A DNA stretch of 64,000 nucleotides from Microcaldota archaeon (lineage in GTDB: Archaea; Micrarchaeota; Micrarchaeia; Micrarchaeales; CABMGC01). The translations under genes were made by a program, and so were the position numbers. The stretch is taken from positions 22,032 through 86,031 of the forward strand of contig JAJZZD010000003.1 of the NCBI GenBank assembly GCA_021797745.1, given 5' to 3'. The notes below the pieces were generated by a model. The model was not told the DNA's origin and made no database searches. It was given only the letters and a program-made list of their open reading frames with translations. Shown piece by piece: positions 24,152 through 31,592 of this stretch; positions within the stretch are counted from its first letter, which is position 1, and every line of letters begins with the position of its first letter.

Positions 24152-25237
24152 ATGGATAAGCAGCTAAGGATAAAGCTTAATGAAATATTTAGGCACGCAA
24201 AAGGCGTTGGCAAGATAGTCTTGGTGAACACAGATAGGCAAGACCCTAACTTCACATACCTTACGCAGTTCACGAGCGGCCTGTTCGAAAACGACATACT
24301 TGTTCTTGAGAGCGCAGGCGCAAGGCAGTACACGAGCGAGCTCGAATACGAGACTGCGATGCTGCAGAGGGCCCCTGGAATAAAGATAACTAAGTTGACA
24401 GAGGGAAATTACAAGAAGCTGCTAAGCAGCGAGCTCAAGGGCAAAAGAATAGGCATAAACGGCGGATTCCTGCCTTATGCCACATACATGGGCCTGAAAA
24501 AGTACAAGCCAAATAAGATAATCGACGTTTCAGGCAGCTTGGAGCAGGCAAGAATAGTTAAGACGAATGCTGAAATAGAAAACATAAAAAAGGCAGTGCG
24601 TGTGACAAAGTCGGCAATGCGAACAATACAGAAATATTTCAAGGCCGGCATGAAAGAAACCGATTTGGCAAAGAAATTTGATGAGATATCGAGCGGTCTG
24701 GGCTCAGAGGGGCCGTCCTTTCCCACTATAGTATGCTTTGGCAAGAATGCGGCACTGCCGCATCATTTTCCTGACGGAACAAAACTTAAGAAAGGAGATT
24801 TCATATTGATAGACGCAGGTTCAAGGAATAAGAATTACTGCAGCGACATAACCCGGACGTTTCTGTTCGGAATCAAAAGCAGAGAAGACTATGAAAAGAA
24901 GATGGCAATTTACAATGCCGTAAAGCAGGCGCAGCAGCTTGCGATATCAAAAATAAAACAGGGAGTAAAAGGAGGCGCCGTAGACAATGCAGCAAGGGAT
25001 TACATAAACTCTGTTGAAAATGGTAAATATAAAAACACATTCATACACAGTCTCGGGCATTCGATAGGAATAGAAGTACACGACGGCTCAGGCCGCATGC
25101 TGGGTCCTGGGTCGCTGCAAGTCCTCAAGGAAGGCATGATAACAAGCGTAGAGCCAGGCATATACATAAACGGATTCGGAGGGGTAAGAATTGAAGATGA
25201 TGTACTGGTAACCACGAAGGGCGGAAAGGTTCTCTGA
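24152..25237 (+). CDS. pepQ: Xaa-Pro dipeptidase / M24 aminopeptidase
   Basis: Cytoplasmic metallopeptidase with a pita-bread fold that cleaves peptide bonds beside proline. 361 residues: an N-terminal creatinase-like domain (about 1-130) and the catalytic domain with its five metal ligands in LIDAGS (Asp), CSDITRTF (Asp), HSLGHSIGIEVHD (His), SVEPGIYI (Glu) and VRIEDDVLV (Glu). The ATG at 24152 lies shortly after a TATA-like run (tttatatttatg) near 24113. Choice between Xaa-Pro dipeptidase and aminopeptidase is not possible from sequence alone. Confidence 0.93.
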   Translation: MDKQLRIKLNEIFRHAKGVGKIVLVNTDRQDPNFTYLTQFTSGLFENDILVLESAGARQYTSELEYETAMLQRAPGIKITKLTEGNYKKLLSSELKGKRIGINGGFLPYATYMGLKKYKPNKIIDVSGSLEQARIVKTNAEIENIKKAVRVTKSAMRTIQKYFKAGMKETDLAKKFDEISSGLGSEGPSFPTIVCFGKNAALPHHFPDGTKLKKGDFILIDAGSRNKNYCSDITRTFLFGIKSREDYEKKMAIYNAVKQAQQLAISKIKQGVKGGAVDNAARDYINSVENGKYKNTFIHSLGHSIGIEVHDGSGRMLGPGSLQVLKEGMITSVEPGIYINGFGGVRIEDDVLVTTKGGKVL

Positions 25238-25351
25238 GAAAGTAACGGCAATTAAGCTCAGGACAGCACTCAAATAATAACTAAATAATCAATAATCAAT
25301 GAATAACTAATGCCTGAATAACAAATAACCGCAGTCAATGAAGTATGCCAA

Positions 25352-25424
25352 GGGGAGTTCTGCTAGCTTGGTAGGCTACCACCTTCGGGAGGTGGTGACC
25401 CGAGTTCAAATCTCGGACTCCCCG
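25352..25424 (+). tRNA. tRNA-Pro (anticodon CGG)
   Basis: Acceptor GGGGAGT/ACTCCCC, anticodon stem CCACC/GGTGG around TTCGGGA, T-arm CCGAG-TTCAAAT-CTCGG, discriminator G. The 3' CCA is not encoded. The gene is intact and is the left end of a toxin-antitoxin insertion whose right end carries a copy of its last 33 bases. Confidence 0.93.
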
Positions 25425-25427
25425 AAT
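25395..25427 (+). repeat. Left attachment-like repeat (tRNA-Pro 3' end)
   Basis: 33 bases from the end of the anticodon stem through the tRNA 3' end plus AAT. Identical to 26144-26176, 749 bases away in the same orientation. Confidence 0.85.
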
Positions 25428-25510
25428 TTCGACGGCAAATCTGTGATTAAAAAACAAAAATGCGAGACATCATCACAGAACATCATGTATTGAAACAGTA
25501 CACAAACAGA

Positions 25511-25523
25511 ACATATTTAAATC
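25511..25523 (+). promoter_or_regulatory. TATA-like box of the tRNA-Pro toxin-antitoxin cassette
   Basis: The stretch acatatttaaatc lies about 30-40 bases before the antitoxin ATG at 25552, consistent with a cassette-borne promoter that does not depend on the tRNA promoter. Confidence 0.5.
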
Positions 25524-25551
25524 ATGAGTTGCATAATATTACCGTGATAAA

Positions 25552-25794
25552 ATGAATGTTACTCTAAGGGGTAGAGTAAGGCAAATCCTTGATGTCATGG
25601 TTGAGGAAGGGTATGCCAATACTAAATCAGAAGCAATACGGCTAGCCATAATTAATTTTGGCGAAAAGCAAGTCGGCGAAGAGATCAGGGTAAAGGAAAA
25701 GCTCGATAAGATCGACAATAGTATAAGAGAAGGCAAGAGGAAGGTGTTAGGCACAAAGGAGGCTTTAGGCATTTATGCAAAACATGTCAAGTGA
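25552..25794 (+). CDS. Ribbon-helix-helix antitoxin of the tRNA-Pro cassette
   Basis: 80 residues. The N-terminus MNVTLRGRVRQILDVMVEEG begins with the strand that inserts in the DNA groove in CopG/ParD proteins, then YANTKSEAIRLAIINFG forms the second helix. The C-terminal part (VKEKLDKIDNSIREGKRKVL) should wrap the toxin. It precedes a RelE-type toxin with a 4-base overlap (stop TGA within GTGA). Gene order and size are those of a type II antitoxin. Confidence 0.88.
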   Translation: MNVTLRGRVRQILDVMVEEGYANTKSEAIRLAIINFGEKQVGEEIRVKEKLDKIDNSIREGKRKVLGTKEALGIYAKHVK

Positions 25795-26060
25795 TAGACC
25801 TGTACGATGCAGAGTTTGACCAAGAGTGGACTGCATACTTCCAGTCATTAGACAAAGGCATTAAAGAGAAAATTGCAAAGAAAATCGGGAAAATTCTGGC
25901 ATATCCGGCTAAAAAGCATTTGAAGAAAAGTTTATTTTTTGTGGATGAAGTAGGACAGTATAGAATTCTCTACCGGATTTTTGAAGAAAACAAACGGGTA
26001 AGATTCTATTTTGTAGGTACTCATAAAGAGTATGAAAAATGGTATAAACAGGACATCTGA
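25791..26060 (+). CDS. RelE/ParE-family toxin of the tRNA-Pro cassette
   Basis: 89 residues from a GTG overlapping the antitoxin stop. Fold-typical pattern: YDAEFDQEWTAYFQSLDKGI (first strand and helix), a middle helix rich in Lys, then VGQYRILYRIFEENKRVRFYFVGTHKEYE, the RelE beta-sheet with the conserved Arg pair and the final basic/aromatic strand. RelE proteins cut ribosome-bound mRNA and ParE inhibits gyrase; the pattern with YRILYRI fits RelE more closely. The only cargo besides its antitoxin between the two tRNA repeats. Confidence 0.88.
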   Translation: MIDLYDAEFDQEWTAYFQSLDKGIKEKIAKKIGKILAYPAKKHLKKSLFFVDEVGQYRILYRIFEENKRVRFYFVGTHKEYEKWYKQDI

Positions 26061-26143
26061 TTGTAAGCCTAAGCAATATCTGATGTTATTGAATGCCATG
26101 TTTTTTACATTTAACTTAACTTATCGCCTATCGCACAGATGCA

Positions 26144-26176
26144 GTGACCCGAGTTCAAATCTCGGACTCCCCGAAT
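26144..26176 (+). repeat. Right attachment-like repeat (displaced tRNA-Pro 3' end)
   Basis: Exact copy of 25395-25427, without the 5' part of a tRNA. It marks the right boundary of the insertion. Downstream (26177-26392) I see no gene; there are two copies of ttttgtcgtcg near 26220 and 26240 and an AT-rich stretch. Confidence 0.85.
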
Positions 26177-26413
26177 CTCATAAGGGGTTATATATAGAAC
26201 GCACATTTTGCACCCCTATTTTGTCGTCGAAGCCAAATTTTGTCGTCGGTAAATTCAGTGTTTCTTAGAGATAATATCGTCACTGAATGATAAACCAGTA
26301 CCTGATTCCAGGCAATTGAGCGTAGATTCTTCATTTGCAGCGTTTTTCATGCAAACATCTTCTTTGCTATACCATAAGTATCTGAACGTTCCATGCATAT
26401 CATACGTGAATGC

Positions 26414-26608
26414 ATGACTATTGAGACTGAACACGGCGATTATGTCTTTCTCATGAACAACTCGAACAACATTGAGTTGGACGCAAAGCTTATGAGGAAA
26501 ATGGAGAAGAGCAAACTGGGCTACAGGCTTAGCAAGGATTATCTGATGACAAGAAGAGAGTATCTGAAGCGGGCGATAAAGGAATTGAAGGCATGGCACT
26601 ATATCTGA
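26414..26608 (+). CDS. Small hypothetical protein
   Basis: 64 residues from an ATG at 26414 (MTIETEHGDYVF); a start at 26393 would add seven. A short beta-like start is followed by a basic helical half (KLMRKMEKSKLGYRLSKDYL, REYLKRAIKELKAW). No family recognised. It lies just outside the tRNA-Pro insertion. Amino-acid make-up is protein-like, but an open frame on the other strand makes the call uncertain. Confidence 0.4.
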   Translation: MTIETEHGDYVFLMNNSNNIELDAKLMRKMEKSKLGYRLSKDYLMTRREYLKRAIKELKAWHYI

Positions 26609-26690
26609 AATGAATAGATTGAAGCTAATCTGCCGATTTCTTTACCTGTGTGTTTATTAGATTTGTAGCGCGCTATCCTTATCCTGCGCA

Positions 26691-27380
26691 TCAGCTGTCG
26701 CTTCCTGCAGCCGCGGCAGCAGACAACGCCATGCGCTTGATCTCTTTGTGTTCCTTTAGTCTGCTTGCCAGCCTGCTGAGCCTTTCGCCCCGTTTGGCAG
26801 CTTTCCTTTTTATTATCTGAATCCTTCCTTTCTTGAAAAGCCGCGAGAACCAGCCAGACTGGTACGCGTTCAGCCTGTTTAGCAGCTGCTCTTGTCCGGC
26901 GCGCACCCTGCTGCTTTTGTTCACCAGCATGAGCTCCTTCTTGTCCATCATGAGCATGCAGCTGTTCAGGTATCTTTTCATGGCTTTTGTGTTCTTCGCC
27001 ACCTGCGTAAGGCCAACTAGTATTACATTCAGCATCTCGTTGTTCCCAAGAACGTAGCCATAGGCGATCGCAAGTGCCTCTATGCTCTTGAGGTATTGGC
27101 CGAGCTCTACTGCTGTCATTCCCTTTGAATTTATCGTTATGTTCTGCATGCACAAACCTTCGTAGCCTAAGCCAAGGGTGCCGTGCATGGCCTTCGCGTG
27201 CTCTTCGAGCATGCGCTCCTTGCTGTCCTTTTCCTCCTTATCTGATTTCTCGTGCGACGCTGTCATCTGCCTCTTCCAGTTTTCCCTTATCACTTTCTTT
27301 ATTGCTTCGTATTCAAGGCTCCCTGGCCTTGAGTTCACGATTTGGCTTTCAAAAGAGATTTCATGTTCTGGCAAGCGCAC
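26691..27380 (-). CDS. Hypothetical helical protein
   Basis: 229 residues, mostly charged helices with a basic C-terminus (LFKKGRIQIIKRKAAKRGER) and Ala-rich end. A central stretch VELGQYLKSIEALAIAYGYV and NEMLNVILVGLTQVAKN looks like a helical bundle rather than membrane segments. I do not recognise a family. It is transcribed in the same direction as gltX but 159 bases away and upstream of nothing obvious; function unknown. The ATG at 27380 gives the longest plausible frame. Confidence 0.65.
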   Translation of the reverse strand: MRLPEHEISFESQIVNSRPGSLEYEAIKKVIRENWKRQMTASHEKSDKEEKDSKERMLEEHAKAMHGTLGLGYEGLCMQNITINSKGMTAVELGQYLKSIEALAIAYGYVLGNNEMLNVILVGLTQVAKNTKAMKRYLNSCMLMMDKKELMLVNKSSRVRAGQEQLLNRLNAYQSGWFSRLFKKGRIQIIKRKAAKRGERLSRLASRLKEHKEIKRMALSAAAAAGSDS

Positions 27381-27539
27381 ACCTTTCAGATGAATGGCGG
27401 CACTGCAGCTAACAGTTCATTTTCAATGCATATTACTGTCATACTGGCGCCTATTTCCAGGCACACGCCTGAAAGATGTTTAAACAGAAGAACGTTATTG
27501 CTTTTAAGCATTATGGTGATATTGCCGCGAGCCCGCGAT

Positions 27540-29270
27540 TCACAGACTGAAGAAAATCCTCTCCTGCTTGCTGTCGAGCTTGTAGAATCCCATTCGCTCG
27601 AGGTTCACAGTTTCTCCGTCTTTGAGTTTGTCGACATATTTCTCAATGTATCCGGGTACGTCTTTCATGCTATCTGGATTCAGCTCGTTGTTCTTGAGAA
27701 GCGGCTCGATCTGCTTTATAGTGCCCTGCGCATAATTGCCTTCGTTGACCCACTGTATGACAGGCACGTTCTCGCTTGAGTTTACGATTTCTCCTTTAAT
27801 CACGTTGCCGGCTTTCGTTATCCTGACCCTGTAAAGGTCCTTAAGCAAAACTACGCTGCTGTTTTCTATTGCATTTGCGTCCTCCCCGCTTATGTAAAAA
27901 ATATTGCTTAGCGTGTATTCCTTATATCCAAGGTCTTCTGTCGGGTGCAGCCTGAGCTTCACCATTTTCTGTTCTTCTGTCATGCTGCCTATTTCAAGCC
28001 TGACTGGCTCTTTGACGAAGAAAAGTCTTTTAGATGTTCTGTCTATTATCTTCCTGTTCTCAGATAGCAGCATTCCTATGTCTATCTTCCTCTCGCTTTT
28101 TCCTGTGCCGAACCTCAGCACGAAATTCCTTATTGCCTCTGCGCTCACTCCCCTGTTCCTTAATCCAGATAGGGTTACCAATCTTGGGTCGTCAAATCCC
28201 TTAAGTATGTGCTCATTTATCAGAGGAACTATCTGTCTTTTTGAAGTCATGTTGTCCTTTATCGCAAGCCTTGCATACGGATGTATCCTGGGTATTCTCA
28301 GGTCGAGCGCTTCGAGTATCGCAGAGTAGAGGTAGTCCCTTAATTCGTATTCCTTGCTCCTGAAGGCATCTGTGACGCCATGTATAGAATCCTGTATCGG
28401 CGTGTTGAAGTCATATGTAGGCCACGCCCTGTACTTGTTTCCCTGGCGGTAATGCTCCGATTCCTTTATTCGGAATATGGTGGGGTCGCGCATTGTGGTG
28501 TTTGACGCCTTCATGTCACCTTTGAACCTTATTGCTACCTCCTTTTCTCCGTACTTCCCTCTTATCATGTCTTCGAATATTTTTAAGTTGTCATCTGCTG
28601 GCGTTTCCCTATGTCCGCATGCAATCCCGTGCAGCCTGTTTTCCTTCCTTGTTGCATCGTCACACATGCATGCATACGCTCCTCCTTTCGCAATCAGCTT
28701 TCGCGCATAATCATATACCTTCTCTATGCTGTCGCTTGCATAGTATTCCTGGTCGAACTTTGCGCCAAGCCACTCCAGGTCTTTCTTGATGGCGTCTACA
28801 TAATCCTGCTTTTCCTTTTCTGGATTCGTGTCGTCAAAATAAAGGAATGCCTTTCCCTTGTACATCTTTGCGAACTCCTGCCCAAGGAATATGTTCATAG
28901 CATGGCCTATGTGCAGGTAACCGTTCGGTTCAGGTGCATACCTTGTGGCGAAATTGCCTTCCTGCACGCCTTCTAGAATCATCCTTGGTTTTGAGGTTTC
29001 CTCTGCCCTTTTAATTTCCCTTTCTTCGAATTCCTTTCTGAAAGGCGCGTACGCCTTTTCAAGGTCATTCTTGCCAAGGCCATTTACTTCCTTGACTATC
29101 GCGCCAACTTCCTTTGAAACGTCCTTCATGTTTTCCTTAAGCTCAGGATAAATCCCCAGAAGCTTGCTTATCACAGCTCCCGGCTGTGCCTTTCCGTAGT
29201 CTATGGCGTTCTTTACAGCGAACTTCCTTGCCGCCTTTTCGGCTTCTTCATTTAATTGCATTAAACTCAT
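27540..29270 (-). CDS. gltX: Glutamyl-tRNA synthetase, archaeal class I
   Basis: Loads glutamate on tRNA-Glu and, in most archaea, also on tRNA-Gln for later amidation. 576 residues of the archaeal/eukaryal type: an N-terminal helical extension (about 1-100), the HIGH site at 120-123 (APEPNGYLHIGHAMN), the glutamate/ATP region YLYFDDTNPEKEKQDY-like segment (AFLYFDDTNPEKEKQ), the KMSKS equivalent NMTSKRQIV, and an all-beta anticodon-binding C-terminus (from LHPTEDLGYKEYTL). No GlnRS is seen in the window, but the tRNA-Gln gene at 36402 may be its second substrate. Start at 29270 or at ATG 29261. Confidence 0.97.
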   Translation of the reverse strand: MSLMQLNEEAEKAARKFAVKNAIDYGKAQPGAVISKLLGIYPELKENMKDVSKEVGAIVKEVNGLGKNDLEKAYAPFRKEFEEREIKRAEETSKPRMILEGVQEGNFATRYAPEPNGYLHIGHAMNIFLGQEFAKMYKGKAFLYFDDTNPEKEKQDYVDAIKKDLEWLGAKFDQEYYASDSIEKVYDYARKLIAKGGAYACMCDDATRKENRLHGIACGHRETPADDNLKIFEDMIRGKYGEKEVAIRFKGDMKASNTTMRDPTIFRIKESEHYRQGNKYRAWPTYDFNTPIQDSIHGVTDAFRSKEYELRDYLYSAILEALDLRIPRIHPYARLAIKDNMTSKRQIVPLINEHILKGFDDPRLVTLSGLRNRGVSAEAIRNFVLRFGTGKSERKIDIGMLLSENRKIIDRTSKRLFFVKEPVRLEIGSMTEEQKMVKLRLHPTEDLGYKEYTLSNIFYISGEDANAIENSSVVLLKDLYRVRITKAGNVIKGEIVNSSENVPVIQWVNEGNYAQGTIKQIEPLLKNNELNPDSMKDVPGYIEKYVDKLKDGETVNLERMGFYKLDSKQERIFFSL

Positions 29271-29285
29271 CCGCTCCGAATGTTC

Positions 29286-29906
29286 CTATCTCGTGATGCT
29301 CAGATTGCCGTTTATTGTCCCGTTTGCATATATCAGCGCTGCAACAGTCACATTCACCGACACTACCGCGTTTGCCGAAAGCGTTTCAGGGATTGAATAG
29401 ACACGCTTGCTGCTGGGTATATTCACGGTGATGCTCTGGTTTGCAGATAATATGTTGAATTTGATTGTGGCTGGCAGGCCGATCAGCGCGCTCGTGGAGT
29501 ACGAGACGCAGTCTGGCCTGTTTATATGCGCATTTACGAATGCGTATATCTGGTAGCTGCTCATGTTTCCTGACTCCACGAAAAGCTTTGAATTTGATTC
29601 GGTAATGAAGGTGGCCACTGAATTATTGTTTTCTAGATTCTGCAGCACGTTCGATGCTTCAGCAATTGTTTTGTTGGTGTCATTGCCGCAGTTCACGCTT
29701 ATGGAAAGGGTTTTTGCATATCCTGTGACATTCGCTCTCAGGAACGCTTTTGCATAGACCTGCGCTCCGCCTGCATTTGTCTTATTGCCACTCTGGGACG
29801 ACTGGCCTAAGTTCGAGTTTGGCGCGCTGAAGTTCAAATATCCTGAAACGAAAGTGACGGCTACTGCAATAGTTCCAAGCAACATGTACAATTGTTTCCT
29901 GTTCAA
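29286..29906 (-). CDS. Membrane-anchored secreted protein of unknown function
   Basis: About 206 residues from a TTG at 29906 (NRKQLYMLLGTIAVAVTFVSGYLNFSA), giving a positively charged start followed by one hydrophobic anchor; an ATG at 29885 is the conservative alternative. A TATA-like ttattttatacc near 29965-29975 supports initiation around 29905. The outside part is Ser/Asn/Thr-rich with several sequons and a Cys pair (SVNCGNDTN, RPDCVSYST). No family recognised. It lies 15 bases from gltX on the same strand. Confidence 0.6.
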   Translation of the reverse strand: MNRKQLYMLLGTIAVAVTFVSGYLNFSAPNSNLGQSSQSGNKTNAGGAQVYAKAFLRANVTGYAKTLSISVNCGNDTNKTIAEASNVLQNLENNNSVATFITESNSKLFVESGNMSSYQIYAFVNAHINRPDCVSYSTSALIGLPATIKFNILSANQSITVNIPSSKRVYSIPETLSANAVVSVNVTVAALIYANGTINGNLSITR

Positions 29907-30026
29907 AAACACACCGGTGCGCCCGTGTCTGCAGGGGCAATAGATTTGATAGATGCAGTTCTTAATGATAGGTATAAAATAATAAAAGGTTAACATAATG
30001 TCACAAAATCAAAAATAGGTGTAAAG

Positions 30027-30737
30027 ATGGCTTTTGAAAACGGAGACTTCGTAAAAATAGACTACGATGAATGGCGCGCAGCCGACAATGCGCTCGTGTT
30101 TACCACTGACAGGAAAACCGCAGAAGCGAACGGCGTGTTAGACAAGGATGCAACTTACAGGCCGGCTCTTGTGATAGTGGGCAAGGGCAGCATAATCAAA
30201 GGCGTTGACAAAGCAGTCAGCGGTATGAACGTAAACGAGGAAAAGAATATAGAACTCGCACCCGCTGATGCGTACGGCGAGAGAAACCCGCAGCTTGTGA
30301 GAATTATGCCTGCTGCCGAATTCAAGAAACGTGACATAGACCCGATGCCGGGAATGAGGATAAACCTTGACGGCATAGCGGCAACAGTCAAAACAGTGAA
30401 CTCAGGAAGGGTGGTTATTGATGCGAACCATCCGCTTGCAGGCGAAAAGCTTAGATGCAGGATAAAGATTGTCGCGAAGGTCGACTCTGACAAGGACAAG
30501 ATATCTGCGCTTTCAGAGATGCTTAACCTAAGTCCTAAATCTGTTGAGGTAAACGACGGTTCCGCAAAAATAGTTTTTGATGAAAAGACAAAGAAGGATG
30601 CCGACTTCATGGTGAGCAAGTCAGCGCTTGTCGATGCAGTGTTCAAGTATCTTGACAAGATAAACCACGTTTCTGTGGATGAGCTTTATTCAAAAGAGGC
30701 GGAGAAGCAGCCGGAAAAGGAAACAGAGAAGCAGTAA
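30027..30737 (+). CDS. FKBP-type peptidyl-prolyl isomerase (SlyD-like)
   Basis: Protein-folding helper that isomerises X-Pro bonds. 236 residues. FKBP halves are split by an insert-in-flap chaperone domain as in archaeal SlyD-type proteins: FVKIDYDEWRAADNALVFTT, the active-site strand YRPALVIVGKGSIIKGVDKA, the flap domain with PADAYGERNPQLVRIM, then the return AATVKTVNSGRVVIDANHPL. A C-terminal extension of about 90 residues ends in a Lys/Glu tail, as in long archaeal FKBPs. No signal peptide, so cytoplasmic. AAAATAGGTG before the ATG gives a modest SD. Confidence 0.93.
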   Translation: MAFENGDFVKIDYDEWRAADNALVFTTDRKTAEANGVLDKDATYRPALVIVGKGSIIKGVDKAVSGMNVNEEKNIELAPADAYGERNPQLVRIMPAAEFKKRDIDPMPGMRINLDGIAATVKTVNSGRVVIDANHPLAGEKLRCRIKIVAKVDSDKDKISALSEMLNLSPKSVEVNDGSAKIVFDEKTKKDADFMVSKSALVDAVFKYLDKINHVSVDELYSKEAEKQPEKETEKQ

Positions 30738-30755
30738 TTTATTACTGCTTTCTAA

Positions 30756-30899
30756 TCAATCGTTTCCGTTTTTGCCGTCAGCATATACTATGCGCCAGAC
30801 GTTCGGCCTTTCCTCAATTATTTTTACAGGCCGCAGCTCGTTTCTTTTGCGCTCTTCATCTAATTTCTTTCTGCTGCTTTTTGCAAATATATCAAACAA
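30756..30899 (-). CDS. Possible 47-residue basic protein
   Basis: A short minus-strand frame, from a TTG at 30899 to a TGA at 30756, reads FDIFAKSSRKKLDEERKRN and then LRPVKIIEERPNVWRIVYAD. It starts 19 bases after the stop of the 30918 gene and shows a sensible helix-then-strand pattern, so it may be a coupled small gene. There is no ATG; TTG or a nearby ATT would be the start. No family known. Confidence 0.4.
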   Translation of the reverse strand: MFDIFAKSSRKKLDEERKRNELRPVKIIEERPNVWRIVYADGKNGND

Positions 30900-30917
30900 G
30901 TCAGTAATTTTACCATC

Positions 30918-31196
30918 TCAGAATCGTTTCCTGTAAGTGTAATGGCTTTCGCCAAGAGAGTATTCATCTGCGTATCTGTCGAGAATTGATTTGCTGATCT
31001 CGGGATTTACTGCATTCTTTCCAGACTTCGTTATCACTACAAATCCAAAATCGCCGCTTGTTATCCTGACTTCTTTGACGTTTTCCGCGCTTATGAGCTG
31101 CTGCGCGAATTCCTTCGCGTTAACGTTGTTTTTCGGCTTAAGAAAATAGAACAGACACGCATGCCCTGCGCGCTTTGTTTTATCCGTTTTTCTCAT
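30918..31196 (-). CDS. Small alpha/beta protein, possible ligand/RNA-binding domain
   Basis: 92 residues from the ATG at 31196 (MRKTDKTKRAGHAC); an ATG at 31214 would add six. Pattern beta-alpha-beta-beta-alpha (CLFYFLKPKNNVNAKEFAQQ, AENVKEVRITSGDFGFVVIT) resembles the ferredoxin-like RAM or Lrp ligand domain without its HTH. The exact family is not recognised. The conserved long hairpin (31218-31269) lies 22 bases upstream of the start. Confidence 0.6.
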   Translation of the reverse strand: MRKTDKTKRAGHACLFYFLKPKNNVNAKEFAQQLISAENVKEVRITSGDFGFVVITKSGKNAVNPEISKSILDRYADEYSLGESHYTYRKRF

Positions 31197-31217
31197 TTTC
31201 ACACTCTTCAGCATAAA

Positions 31218-31269
31218 CTGATGGCGCGCAGCGTTTGGTGGGGAACAAAATACGGCCGCGCGTCATCAG
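31218..31269. ncRNA. Conserved long hairpin, copy 2
   Basis: A 15-base arm at 31218-31232 (CTGATGGCGCGCAGC) faces 31255-31269 (GCCGCGCGTCATCAG), with one wobble and one mismatch. The 22-base loop holds GTGGGGAACAAAATACG. Copy 1 at 18001-18055 has the same loop core and a differently composed but paired stem, which suggests selection on structure. It lies between a minus-strand gene and the Lrp-like paralog at 31593, about 320 bases from the latter. The rest of 31270-31592 shows only the regulator's promoter (TATA-like ttatataac at 31565-31573). Confidence 0.45.
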
Positions 31270-31592
31270 CATGAATCAGGTAATGCAAGTAATAGGCGAG
31301 CATTGCGGCGGGACAGAGTGGTTGAGTGTTGGGTGTTGGTAATCTTATGGATGTTTGCACTGGATGGTAGGGAAAAATATAATGCAAACTTATCCCACTC
31401 AATTTCATATTCCCGCCCGTAACTATATTATGAAGTTTGTTTTATTTATAAGCTAGCCAAAAAAACATATGAAATAGGTGTTAGTTTATTCTAATTTGGA
31501 ATTTTGAATGCAAAAAATACACAAGTTTGATTATATGCTATAGCTTATTCATCAGCGCCAAGAGTTATATAACTATTTGGCATAGTATAATT

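Noticed and set aside
25348-26176. CRISPR array anywhere in the window
   Set aside because: Repeats seen (tRNA ends, regulator fragments, surface-protein units) are not short, regularly spaced repeats, and no cas gene is present.
26599-27153. A 184-codon minus-strand frame overlapping the 26691 gene
   Set aside because: Its composition (Gln/Arg/His-rich, many rare codons) looks like an out-of-frame reading of the other minus-strand gene, which has a normal helical pattern.
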